Of a stretch of DNA of 24,841 nucleotides, positions 1 through 7,380 are shown piece after piece (position 1 is the first letter of the stretch; every line of letters begins with the position of its first letter). The position numbers and the translations under genes are program-made. The notes under the pieces are model-generated. The model saw nothing but the letters and a program-made list of their open reading frames with translations, ran no database searches and was not told where the DNA came from. Origin of the DNA: an uncultured Lachnospiraceae bacterium (lineage in GTDB: Bacteria; Bacillota; Clostridia; Lachnospirales; Lachnospiraceae); assembly GCA_934343915.1 (NCBI GenBank), contig CAKRIL010000042.1:1-24841 (forward strand), in the 5' to 3' direction.

Positions 1-701
1 CCCATCATGTGGGCATTGACAGCCCACTCATCCTTCTGAATATGGAGTATATCGAACTTCTTTATCATGTACCACAGACAGCCCACACCTGCCACTACCT
101 GCGCTATCGCGGTTGCCCACGCAGCTCCGGCAACACCCAGCTTCAGTACAATTATAAAGAACAGGTCAAGTCCTATATTGACAATCGAAGAAATGACAAG
201 AAATATGACCGGTGTCCTGCTGTCGCCAAGCGCTCTTATAACTCCGGACACAATATTGTACAGGAATGTGAATGGTATCGCGGCAAATATAATCACAATA
301 TACTGATATGAAAAATCAATTATATCATCAGGTGTCCTCATAAGCTCCAATATCTGTCTGCACAACACTACGGTCACTAATGTAAGAACCACCGAAAAAG
401 CTATTCCAAGCCATGCACAGTTGGCAACATACTTTCTCATTCCCTTATAATCACCTGCGCCGAATTTATGTGCGACCGGAATCGAAAAGCCATTGCACAC
501 GCCCATACAGAAGCCGATAACAAGGAAATTGACTGAACCCGTAGCACCTACACCGGCAAGCTCGTCAACGCCCAAAAAGCGTCCCACAATAACCGTGTCC
601 ACCAGATTATAAAACTGCTGAAATAAAAATCCAAAAAGAAGTGGCAGAGCAAAACCCACAATCAGCTTCATTGGATTTCCCTGTGTCATATCCTTCGTCA
701 T
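1..701 (-). CDS. MATE family multidrug/cation antiporter, N-terminal part (cut by window edge)
   Basis: Integral membrane exporter of the MATE family, which couples Na+ or H+ entry to export of drugs, dyes or bile-like amphiphiles. The 233 visible codons start MTKDMTQGNPMKLIVGFALP and run through about six membrane helices, including the family signatures VDTVIVGRFLG and IRALGDSRTP. The start ATG at 701 follows AAGGAG with 9 nt spacing. The C-terminal half lies beyond position 1. It begins only 35 nt after the stop of the upstream MCP (737-2227) and no terminator separates them, so the two are probably cotranscribed. A second MATE gene of the same type lies at 2363-3724; the two proteins are clearly related but not near-identical. 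The substrate cannot be read from sequence. Confidence 0.93.
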   Translation of the reverse strand, partial: MTKDMTQGNPMKLIVGFALPLLFGFLFQQFYNLVDTVIVGRFLGVDELAGVGATGSVNFLVIGFCMGVCNGFSIPVAHKFGAGDYKGMRKYVANCAWLGIAFSVVLTLVTVVLCRQILELMRTPDDIIDFSYQYIVIIFAAIPFTFLYNIVSGVIRALGDSRTPVIFLVISSIVNIGLDLFFIIVLKLGVAGAAWATAIAQVVAGVGCLWYMIKKFDILHIQKDEWAVNAHMM

Positions 702-736
702 CTCAAAAATCTCCTTAATTTACAATAAATACCCTT

Positions 737-2227
737 TTACATTAATTCTTCAGCTTCATCTGATGTATTTTTTATATGATTTACAGCAGCCTTAACCTGC
801 TGTACAAATTCAAGATTCTTCTGACTCTGCTCATATACCTGCTCAGCACTCACCGTAACCTCCTCGGTAACAGCCGACAACTGGGATATATTCTCGACAA
901 TCTTATTGTTAGACTCAGAAAGCCCGTTCACCTGCTTGTTGACATCATCGACATGACCTATAAGCTTCTCCATATTCTCATTAAGACTCTTAAATGATTC
1001 ACTTGCTGTTTCAATCTTCCCGCTCTGCACGCCTGCCGCTGCTATCGTTCCCTTAACCGACTCAGCGACCTCATTGGCATCAGTACTCAGTTCATTGGCA
1101 ATTCTTGTAATGTCCTCTGTCGATTTTTTGGTCTGCTCCGCCAACTGTCTTATCTGCTCTGCTACAACCGCAAAGCCCCTTCCGGCATCCCCGGCACGGG
1201 CACTCTCAATAGATGCATTGAGTGCAAGAAGGTTGGTCTGGCCCGATATGCTAAGAATCATTCCCGCAATCTTTCCCACCTCTTCCGTTCTCTCCTGAAG
1301 CTTACGCATAGCCTCGCTGACCGTCTCGTTGGTCATGGCAATATCAGCCGACTGTGCCTTAAGCTCCTCCATAAGCTCCATGTTCATCTTCACGCTCTTA
1401 TTGGAATCCTCTGCAAGCTTCACCATCTCCTCAGAGGTCCTGCCCGTCTGTGTTATTGCAGCATTGATGATGGATGTCATGTTGTTCTGCTCCTGAATGC
1501 TTGCGGCAGTATTATTCGTTGCAGCAGTGATGTCCTTCATGCTTCCTGCGACGCTCTGTGTGCTTTGTAAAAGCTCATCCATAAGCTCGGTACTCTTAGC
1601 TGTATCTGCATTGACACTCTTTGATATATCCATAACCTTGTTTAAAAAGCCCTGAAGATTGTTCTGCTCCTCCTTCGTGGCTCCCATGGCATCATCATTA
1701 AAAGCAATTATTATCTTCCCGACATTGAGAATGGCTATACCGATAAATACAGTTAATATGATTTCACAAAAGCCGCTGACATTCATGACAAATACGCCTT
1801 TTTTTATATGTACCGCAGTCACGATGGCATACAGAACCGCCATTCCCACTGCCGTTTTTGCAAGCCCCTTCTTATCAAAATATGGAATCTGAAGCAAAAA
1901 TATTGCAATGATTGCAAAGCTTATAAAACGTGCATCCGACTGAACTCCTACAAGAAAGAACTCAATCCCTACTTCATAAGTTGCAATTATCTTAAGCTGC
2001 TTCGTTGCCCTGTTACGCATGTAAATAACCGTATTAGCAATTGTGAATGCTGCCATCACCACGGTATTACCATATACAGTCATTGCTGAAATACTGCTCA
2101 TAACCATCTTAAGCCACAGATATACAATAAATGAGCCACCAAGAATTACTGTTGCAATAATATAGAACCTGTTCATCCTTCTATATCTCTCTGTCATGTC
2201 ATTATACCTGTACTTCTTAACTTCCAT
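737..2227 (-). CDS. Methyl-accepting chemotaxis protein with six-helix membrane sensor, no extracellular domain
   Basis: Chemoreceptor of 496 residues. The N-terminal half (about residues 22-175) is hydrophobic and fits six membrane helices joined by short loops, without a Cache domain and without an obvious HAMP. The rest is a long alpha-helical signalling domain whose hairpin tip reads QTNLLALNASIESARAG followed by GRGFAVVAEQIRQLAEQ, the CheA/CheW contact region. Such receptors often sense signals in or through the membrane. I start at the ATG at 2227 (MEVKKYRYND), preceded by GGGAGG with 7-8 nt spacing; a frame 20 codons longer has no ribosome site. It lies between two MATE exporter genes transcribed the same way, 135 nt after one and 35 nt before the other, which suggests joint expression of sensing and efflux. 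Confidence 0.93.
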   Translation of the reverse strand: MEVKKYRYNDMTERYRRMNRFYIIATVILGGSFIVYLWLKMVMSSISAMTVYGNTVVMAAFTIANTVIYMRNRATKQLKIIATYEVGIEFFLVGVQSDARFISFAIIAIFLLQIPYFDKKGLAKTAVGMAVLYAIVTAVHIKKGVFVMNVSGFCEIILTVFIGIAILNVGKIIIAFNDDAMGATKEEQNNLQGFLNKVMDISKSVNADTAKSTELMDELLQSTQSVAGSMKDITAATNNTAASIQEQNNMTSIINAAITQTGRTSEEMVKLAEDSNKSVKMNMELMEELKAQSADIAMTNETVSEAMRKLQERTEEVGKIAGMILSISGQTNLLALNASIESARAGDAGRGFAVVAEQIRQLAEQTKKSTEDITRIANELSTDANEVAESVKGTIAAAGVQSGKIETASESFKSLNENMEKLIGHVDDVNKQVNGLSESNNKIVENISQLSAVTEEVTVSAEQVYEQSQKNLEFVQQVKAAVNHIKNTSDEAEELM

Positions 2228-2275
2228 CGCAAACCCTCCCAAGTTGTATTTTATAGTACTTTCGTTACAATGTAG

Positions 2276-2304
2276 ATTATAATTCAAACTTCATCCCATT
2301 TCCA
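2276..2304 (-). promoter_or_regulatory. Weak candidate sigma-A promoter for the MCP at 737-2227
   Basis: On the minus strand TATAAT (2276-2281) is preceded by TGGAAA (2299-2304) with 17 nt between. The -10 is perfect and the -35 matches 4 of 6. It lies about 50 nt upstream of the MCP start. No terminator is seen behind the upstream MATE gene, so readthrough from 3822-3849 is also possible. Confidence 0.4.
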
Positions 2305-2362
2305 GCACTTTTATAAATCTGTCTCATTTTTTTTACCGATTATTTGCCTGTTTCCGCACAGC

Positions 2363-3724
2363 TCATTTCCCAGCAGCAATGCCAAGCTTCTTCCTGACAA
2401 TAATATAGCACGCGACCTGAAAAACAATGGTAACAAACCATGATGCCGGGTAGGATATGAACAGCACATCCAGTGACCTGTGAAGCGGAAATACTTCGTA
2501 TATCCACACAAGACGTGTTCCAACCGTTCCGACCACCGACAGTATCATCGGCACTGTCGAATATCCCATTCCCCTCAACGCTCCCGGGAACAGGTCCATT
2601 ATGCCGCACAAAAAATATGTAACCGTGCTGTATGTCAGCACCTCCATACCTGCCTTGACAACCTCTGCGTTATCCGTATATATCCACAGAATTTTATTTC
2701 CAAAAAAATATGCGCTGCATCCGAGCGTGAGTGACACTGCCATCGACAGACCTATGCACTCGATAAGCACCTTCGTCATTCTCTTATGGTTTCCCACTCC
2801 GTAATTCTGACTGGTGAAGCTCATGCAGGCCTGTGTAACCGAATTAATCGATGCAAACAAGAATCCGAATATATTGTTCGCCGCCGTATATCCCGCCATC
2901 GCTATTGAACCGAACGAATTGACTGACGACTGAAGCAGTACATTGGAAAAATTGATAACCATGCTCTGTATTCCCGCCGGAATTCCCACCTTGCATATCT
3001 GCTTAATGTACACGGGGCGGAGCTTAAGCTTGGAAAATCTGAGCTGGTAGCTGCTCTTAGTCCTGTACAGACATATAATGACGAGCACACATGAAATCAT
3101 CTGCGAAATAACCGTCGATATCGCAACACCCGCAACTCCAAGGTGAAACACTATAACAAGGAACATATTAAGTCCCGCATTGATAACTCCCGCTATGACA
3201 AGGAATATCAGCGGTCTCTTCGTATCTCCCACGGCTCTCAATATCGAAGCTCCGTAATTGTACAGCATAAAAAAAGGCATCCCGACAAAATATATCCTCA
3301 TATACAGCGTCGACTGGTCTATAACATCACCCGGTGTGTCCATAAGCTCAAGCGCGCCCCTTGAAAATATAAGTCCCACGAACACCATGACCACACCGCT
3401 TATAAGTGCGAGTGCCATTGCACTGTGCACTGTCTCCGACATTTCCTTGTCGCGCCCTGCCGCATAATATCTTGCCGCAAGTACATTCGCTCCAAGCGAT
3501 ATTCCTATAAAAAGATTAATAAAAAGGTTAATAAGCGAGGTCGTGGAGCCCACCGCCGCAAGCGCCTCACTTCCACTGAACTTACCCACCACAATTATAT
3601 CAACCGCATTGAACATAAGCTGCAATATTCCCGACAGCATAAGCGGAAGGGAGAACGATATAAGCTTGTCAAGCAGTGTACCGTTACACATGTCTATCTC
3701 GTATTTTTTATCTCTATCTGCCAT
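2363..3724 (-). CDS. MATE family multidrug/cation antiporter
   Basis: Full-length MATE exporter of 453 residues, the usual length for the family, with about twelve membrane helices in two related halves. Signatures visible in the first half are FNAVDIIVVGKFSG and LRAVGDTKRPLIFL, matching the same positions of the partial MATE at 1-701. The start ATG at 3724 (MADRDKKYEI) has GAGG four nt upstream, a modest ribosome site. A perfect-hexamer promoter lies at 3822-3849, giving an mRNA leader of about 90 nt with a small hairpin. Downstream come the MCP (737-2227) and the second MATE gene with no clear terminator between, so a MATE-MCP-MATE operon is likely. Probable role: export of toxic amphiphiles; the substrate is unknown. 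Confidence 0.95.
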   Translation of the reverse strand: MADRDKKYEIDMCNGTLLDKLISFSLPLMLSGILQLMFNAVDIIVVGKFSGSEALAAVGSTTSLINLFINLFIGISLGANVLAARYYAAGRDKEMSETVHSAMALALISGVVMVFVGLIFSRGALELMDTPGDVIDQSTLYMRIYFVGMPFFMLYNYGASILRAVGDTKRPLIFLVIAGVINAGLNMFLVIVFHLGVAGVAISTVISQMISCVLVIICLYRTKSSYQLRFSKLKLRPVYIKQICKVGIPAGIQSMVINFSNVLLQSSVNSFGSIAMAGYTAANNIFGFLFASINSVTQACMSFTSQNYGVGNHKRMTKVLIECIGLSMAVSLTLGCSAYFFGNKILWIYTDNAEVVKAGMEVLTYSTVTYFLCGIMDLFPGALRGMGYSTVPMILSVVGTVGTRLVWIYEVFPLHRSLDVLFISYPASWFVTIVFQVACYIIVRKKLGIAAGK

Positions 3725-3748
3725 ATTTACCTCATTTTAAAGATTATC

Positions 3749-3766
3749 CTGCATCATCGGATGCAG
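3749..3766 (-). other. Inverted repeat in the leader of the MATE gene
   Basis: CTGCATC (3749-3755) and GATGCAG (3760-3766) are a perfect 7-bp inverted repeat around a 4-nt loop, inside the leader between the promoter at 3822-3849 and the MATE start at 3724. It has no T-run, so it is not a terminator. It could be an RNA hairpin near the ribosome site or a protein-binding palindrome. I do not recognise a known riboswitch class in this leader. Confidence 0.5.
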
Positions 3767-3821
3767 TAAGCCGGTATTCCAACAGCCTTAATGGTGCATG
3801 ATTTCCGAGTTTTACGGTATG

Positions 3822-3849
3822 ATTATAGTGCAAAAGTACAGTTTGTCAA
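3822..3849 (-). promoter_or_regulatory. Sigma-A promoter for the MATE-MCP-MATE genes
   Basis: On the minus strand TTGACA (3844-3849) and TATAAT (3822-3827) are both perfect consensus hexamers, separated by 16 nt. Transcription should begin near 3815, about 90 nt before the MATE start codon. Confidence 0.8.
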
Positions 3850-3863
3850 TAAATTTTTCTATT

Positions 3864-3919
3864 AAAAATTGAAATTCCCACCATGGCGTACTTCGATGTA
3901 CACGCATAATGGGAATTTC
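3864..3919 (-). terminator. Terminator-like hairpin behind the Cache MCP
   Basis: GAAATTCCCA (3871-3880) and TGGGAATTTC (3910-3919) form a perfect 10-bp outer stem. The inner part pairs imperfectly as well (around GTAC-TTCGAT-GTAC). On the minus strand the stem is followed by CAATTTTTAA. It lies 55 nt after the MCP stop at 3975 and just upstream of the MATE promoter, so it separates the two units. Confidence 0.7.
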
Positions 3920-3974
3920 ACAATCACCTTAATATTCTGCTTTCATGTTCAACAGCCGCAATATCTGACTGCCC

Positions 3975-5756
3975 TCAATCAACCTTAAATACGGAAATCT
4001 CCTCGCTGAGCCTTCTGGCTGTCTCGTCACACTTGGCAACCTCGCTCGTAACCTCATCTGCCTCAGCCTTGACATCAATTGTCTTCTGTGCGATATCAGT
4101 CGTTCCCTTAGCTCCCTCATTCGTTGCTGTCGCAATTCCATCCATGGATGATAAAACTCCGTCAATTGACGCTAACAGCTCCTCCGATGTAGCGCTGAAA
4201 TCACTTATGAGCATATCAATATACTTGGCATCCTTATTGTATGCATCCGCAACCTTGTCAAACATATCATAGCTTGCAACGACATCACCTCCCACGAACT
4301 CAAGAAGCTCCTGTGCATCCTTGGAAAGACGCTCAACAGATGATGTAACCGACTCCGTAACCTGCTGAATCTTGACAACGGCATCCTTAGACTGCTCTGC
4401 AAGCCCGCCAATCTCCGTAGCGACAACAGCAAAGCCTCTTCCCGCATCACCGGCTCTCGCAGCCTCAATGGAAGCATTGAGTGCAAGGAGATTCGTCTGG
4501 CTTGTAATCTCCATAATTGCTGAGGATAAAACCTCAATCTGCTTAACAACCTTGGCATCTTCAAGTGCCTTTGTAAGGCTCTCTCTTATGCTGTTATGTA
4601 CCTCCGCAGCATGTGCACGCTGCTCTCTTGTATCATTCTGTGCCTTGGTTGCACGCTCATGAATGTCAGCAGCCTGCTGCGCTCCGTCCTGAGAACGTGT
4701 CGCAATATTCTTAGCTGCCTCCTCAATCTCATTTGACATACTCTTGACCGTATCTGAGGAAGCTGCCGTCTCCTCCATGCTCGCAGCAAGTTCCTGTGTC
4801 GTAGCAGATACATCCTCGATATTGCCCGTGAGCGAAACAACATTCGTCTTAACAGAATCAACAACCTCACCGATGATATTGCTCTGGTTCTTAACTTCCT
4901 TGATAAGAGCGCTCACCTGCTTTTTCATATTCTCAAGGTTCGCGCCAAGAACCCCGAAATCATCCTTCCTGTTCTGAAGCTTCTTAGGCAGCTCATGTGT
5001 GAAGTCACCATTTGTAATATTTCCGATATAGCCGAGTGTATGTCTGAATGACCTGCTGAGCTCAATCGCCATGTAAATGCACACTGCCAACACAAGATAG
5101 GCCATTAATCCTCCACCTGCAACAATCTTAATCATTGCCGACCTTGCATTATCCTGCATTGCCGCCGTCTCGTTCTCAACTGTGGTATCGATATAATCAA
5201 TATAGTTGCCCGTTCCCACTACCCATCCGAACGGCTCGAAGGCCTTGCTGTATGCTCTCTTAGGCGAATGCTCCGTCTCACCTGCCTTTGGATACACATA
5301 ATCGACATAACCGCCCTCGGCATTTTTTCCGGCATTTATGATGTCCCTGATGTATGAATTTCCCTCAGCATCCTTCGCATCCATACGATTGGTTCCCTCG
5401 GTTGAATTTCCGAGAAGAACAACATTCACGCCCTCATAGGTATCCGCCCAGAAGTATCCGCCGTCACCGTATCTGAGCTCACGAAGAAGCTTTGCTCCCA
5501 GCTCCTTTGCCTCATCAAGCGTATACTCTCCGTTCTCATATCCTGCATACACCGCATTCAGCATCGATATTGCATTGTCCACCTGATTCTTGATATTCTG
5601 GTCATAATCACTCTCGATGCTGGCACGAAGCACATCCTCAGCTCCGCTTTCCATCTCACTGATGTCCAACTGTGAAATCAGTACAATGGCAAGCGTTCCA
5701 ATCAATGTTATGACTGCAAGAATTATCATCTTAACACGCACACTTAAGTTCTTCAT
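3975..5756 (-). CDS. Methyl-accepting chemotaxis protein with single Cache (sCache_2-like) sensor
   Basis: Chemoreceptor of 593 residues. Order: membrane helix 1 (about 8-28); extracellular single Cache domain of the sCache_2 type (about 45-190), with the typical DGGYFWADTYEG and the closing PFGWVVGTGNYID; membrane helix 2 (about 208-230); HAMP (about 232-285); and a cytoplasmic signalling domain with tip QTNLLALNASIEAARAG and GRGFAVVATEIGGLAEQ. Domains of this type bind small organic acids or amino-acid-like ligands in characterised receptors; the ligand here is unknown. I start at the ATG at 5756 (MKNLSVRVKM), which has AAAGGAG 9 nt upstream; the longer frame from 5789 begins inside a short tandem repeat. 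A sigma-D-like promoter lies at 5827-5854 and a terminator at 3864-3919, so it is probably a single-gene unit. Confidence 0.95.
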   Translation of the reverse strand: MKNLSVRVKMIILAVITLIGTLAIVLISQLDISEMESGAEDVLRASIESDYDQNIKNQVDNAISMLNAVYAGYENGEYTLDEAKELGAKLLRELRYGDGGYFWADTYEGVNVVLLGNSTEGTNRMDAKDAEGNSYIRDIINAGKNAEGGYVDYVYPKAGETEHSPKRAYSKAFEPFGWVVGTGNYIDYIDTTVENETAAMQDNARSAMIKIVAGGGLMAYLVLAVCIYMAIELSRSFRHTLGYIGNITNGDFTHELPKKLQNRKDDFGVLGANLENMKKQVSALIKEVKNQSNIIGEVVDSVKTNVVSLTGNIEDVSATTQELAASMEETAASSDTVKSMSNEIEEAAKNIATRSQDGAQQAADIHERATKAQNDTREQRAHAAEVHNSIRESLTKALEDAKVVKQIEVLSSAIMEITSQTNLLALNASIEAARAGDAGRGFAVVATEIGGLAEQSKDAVVKIQQVTESVTSSVERLSKDAQELLEFVGGDVVASYDMFDKVADAYNKDAKYIDMLISDFSATSEELLASIDGVLSSMDGIATATNEGAKGTTDIAQKTIDVKAEADEVTSEVAKCDETARRLSEEISVFKVD

Positions 5757-5781
5757 AATAACACGCTCCTTTTGCTTTTGT

Positions 5782-5816
5782 TTTCTCATGCTTTCTCATG
5801 CTTTCTCATGCTTTCT
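5782..5816 (-). repeat. 10-bp tandem repeat, 3.5 copies, in the leader of the Cache MCP
   Basis: The unit TTTCTCATGC (plus strand) occurs three times at 5782-5791, 5792-5801 and 5802-5811, then half a unit to 5816. On the mRNA strand each copy carries an ATG (GCATGAGAAA). Because the unit is 10 nt, the three ATGs fall in three frames. The repeat ends about 25 nt upstream of the true start codon, between it and the candidate promoter. Confidence 0.85.
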
Positions 5817-5826
5817 TTCCCGTGTG

Positions 5827-5854
5827 ATATCTACCGTTTAATTATAACTCTTTA
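5827..5854 (-). promoter_or_regulatory. Candidate sigma-D (sigma-28) motility promoter for the Cache MCP
   Basis: On the minus strand TAAA (5851-5854) is followed after 16 nt by GTAGATAT (5827-5834), which matches 6 of 8 positions of the sigma-D -10 (GCCGATAT), with the usual spacing. An overlapping TATAAT (minus strand, about 5840-5845) without a good -35 gives a sigma-A alternative. A motility sigma factor would fit a chemoreceptor gene. Confidence 0.45.
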
Positions 5855-5918
5855 TGAGCATTTTGTGTACATTAAAATCATCATTTTTTGTTATTTTGCC
5901 ATATATTAGTCTTAATGT

Positions 5919-6893
5919 CTAATTTACAAAATTGATTTTCATTTTCTCATCAACCGGATATGTCACAAGCCCTGTTCCGTCAAGCTTTTCGCGGTGCATG
6001 TCAACCGCTGTCACGCTGTGGTTGTCGTAGGTTGTGTAGTAGTATATTCCTTTGGATGCGTTGCAGCATGAGGTGTATATTGTAATTTCATACTTGCCCT
6101 CTGCCACCTCGCAGCATCCGCGCTGCTGGTCTACGCTTCCCAATATATGGAAGAACTGGCTCACGCTCGACTCCTCATCGTCCCCCGAAACCGAATTAAG
6201 CTTCGTATAAGCCACCCTCGCAAATCTTGATGCGGACGATAAATCTCCCGGAAGTCCGAGTGCTCCCATGCCTCTGCTGTATGTCTTAAGCTCAAGCTTA
6301 TCGGAAAATCCGTTCTGTGGCTGCTTCGGCGAGAGCCCGATATAATTGTTGAGCATGAACATCTGTGTCTCGAACGGAGGATTGTTCGTGAGCACTCCGA
6401 CCGGATTATCATACACATTAAGCCCCTCTGCCGTACACTCCACGGTAACCGCCTCATTCTCATCAGCAATCAGCCAGTGAAGCTGTGCCGCCGGAAAATT
6501 CCCGCTGAAGGTTGTCCCGACAAGATTCATCTTCGCAAGACATTCTCTCGCTTCCGCCACATCCGCGCACTGCGAAAGAATCCACGGAATGAACTCGAAC
6601 TGTGCCACGTTCTCCCTTCCTTCCTCTATCTCCTGATACTTTGCATTTCCCACGAAGTTAAGTCCCGCCATTCCAAGACCTTTCTCGTTAATCGCATCAT
6701 AGTAGAGCGGGTATCCTCCCGCAACATGCGCCATCCCGATTATGGCATAGTGACTGTCAACTCTTCCCATGTGCCTGAACTCAAACGGATACTTTCTCGG
6801 TGTCACCGCGACATCATCACCATATGAGAACTCATAATCAAGTGTTCTTCCAAAGTAAAAATCTTTCGTTCTGTAGGTTGCTGCCGTGCACAT
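5919..6893 (-). CDS. bsh: Bile salt hydrolase (choloylglycine hydrolase)
   Basis: Cytoplasmic N-terminal-nucleophile hydrolase of 324 residues (family about 315-340). It cleaves the amide of glycine- or taurine-conjugated bile acids; some relatives prefer penicillin V. All catalytic residues of the family are visible: Cys2 (exposed when Met1 is removed), Arg16 and Asp19 in YFGRTLDYE, Asn79 in GLNFVGN, Asn170 in VLTNNPPF and Arg223 in SSASRFARVAY. The segment TYSRGMGALGLPGDLSS and the end (TIYTSCC, GIYYYTTYDN) resemble, from memory, the bile-active enzymes of Lactobacillus plantarum and Clostridium perfringens, favouring bile salts over penicillin V. The start ATG at 6893 has GAAGG 7 nt upstream. 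Upstream lies a long leader with alternative hairpins and a palindrome overlapping a promoter. Neighbours are chemoreceptors, MATE exporters and feoAB. Confidence 0.93.
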   Translation of the reverse strand: MCTAATYRTKDFYFGRTLDYEFSYGDDVAVTPRKYPFEFRHMGRVDSHYAIIGMAHVAGGYPLYYDAINEKGLGMAGLNFVGNAKYQEIEEGRENVAQFEFIPWILSQCADVAEARECLAKMNLVGTTFSGNFPAAQLHWLIADENEAVTVECTAEGLNVYDNPVGVLTNNPPFETQMFMLNNYIGLSPKQPQNGFSDKLELKTYSRGMGALGLPGDLSSASRFARVAYTKLNSVSGDDEESSVSQFFHILGSVDQQRGCCEVAEGKYEITIYTSCCNASKGIYYYTTYDNHSVTAVDMHREKLDGTGLVTYPVDEKMKINFVN

Positions 6894-6938
6894 ATAAATA
6901 CCTTCTTTCTTGTTTTTTATGAATTTAATTTAATATCA

Positions 6939-6984
6939 CGAATTGCTCTGCTGCAAAGCAGCTCTCGCAATTCCAGAGCATTCG
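6939..6984 (-). other. Mutually exclusive hairpins in the bsh leader
   Basis: GAATTGC (6940-6946) can pair with GCAATTC (6967-6973), enclosing GCTGC-AAA-GCAGC (6950-6962). The same left segment, as CGAATTGCTCTG (6939-6950), can instead pair with CAGAGCATTCG (6974-6984) with one bulged base. The two folds cannot coexist, as in attenuators and some regulatory leaders. No T-run follows on the minus strand, so control, if any, would act on translation or RNA processing. Upstream in the leader, the 9-mer CGCTGATTT occurs twice (6990-6998 and 7010-7018). Confidence 0.5.
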
Positions 6985-7067
6985 AAATCCGCTGATTTAC
7001 TGCGTAATTCGCTGATTTCTCATGTTTTGCAGTCCCTTTTGACCCTGATATCATATTTATTTTTGTA

Positions 7068-7106
7068 ATGTGTATTAATTATATTACACATGATTTGATT
7101 TCAAAA
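7068..7106 (-). promoter_or_regulatory. Candidate bsh promoter overlapped by a palindrome
   Basis: On the minus strand TATAAT (7078-7083) has TTGAAA 15 nt upstream (7099-7104), or TTTTGA at 17 nt (7101-7106). The -10 lies inside a 24-bp imperfect palindrome with arms ATGTGTA (7068-7074) and TACACAT (7085-7091). A protein bound there would cover the -10 box. Transcription would start near 7071, giving a bsh leader of about 180 nt. No regulator is identified; the palindrome does not match the Fur box well. Confidence 0.45.
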
Positions 7107-7331
7107 GGGGATTTTGGCGTTTTGTGATTCGATATGTTATCTATTCTGCCTGATTTTCAAGATTTTATTGAGAAATTGATTTTTTCTATAATTAGTTCCT
7201 GTCACGGATATACATGGGTATACAACTTGCCTGTGTTTGCTGCATACCCATATTATTCCTTTTTTGACTGCTCTGCGGGCATGTCAGCCCTCCCTATGCT
7301 CCCCCTACCCAAAATCACGCTGATATGGCGC
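7107..7331. other. Intergenic stretch between feoAB and bsh: hairpin and a doubtful 19-codon frame
   Basis: No convincing gene. ATGGGTATACA (7214-7224) and TGCATACCCAT (7241-7251) form an 11-bp stem with one mismatch. The 11-mer ATGGGTATACA recurs at 7337-7347 in the feoAB terminator. On the minus strand a 19-codon frame (7251 to 7192, starting MGMQQTQASC) has AGGA 5 nt upstream. It is too short and too entangled with the hairpin to call a gene. A plus-strand frame of 75 codons at 7134-7361 lacks a ribosome site and crosses both hairpins, so I do not annotate it. Confidence 0.4.
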
Positions 7332-7372
7332 AAAAAATGGGTATACAGCTCATTTTATTGAACTGTATACCC
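7332..7372 (-). terminator. Intrinsic terminator of feoAB
   Basis: The arms TGAACTGTATACCC (7359-7372) and GGGTATACAGCTCA (7339-7352) pair over 14 bp with one G-U, around a 6-nt A-rich loop. On the minus strand this is followed by ATTTTTTG. It begins 9 nt after the feoAB stop codon. Confidence 0.9.
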
Positions 7373-7380
7373 GTTTCACA

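Noticed and set aside
3725..3815. Known riboswitch in the MATE leader
   Set aside because: I could not match the leader to conserved cores of guanidine, preQ1, SAM, Mg or similar classes; only one small hairpin is clear.
7134..7361. Plus-strand open frame of 75 codons in the gap between bsh and feoAB
   Set aside because: No ribosome site, crosses the feoAB terminator and another hairpin, no recognisable protein features.
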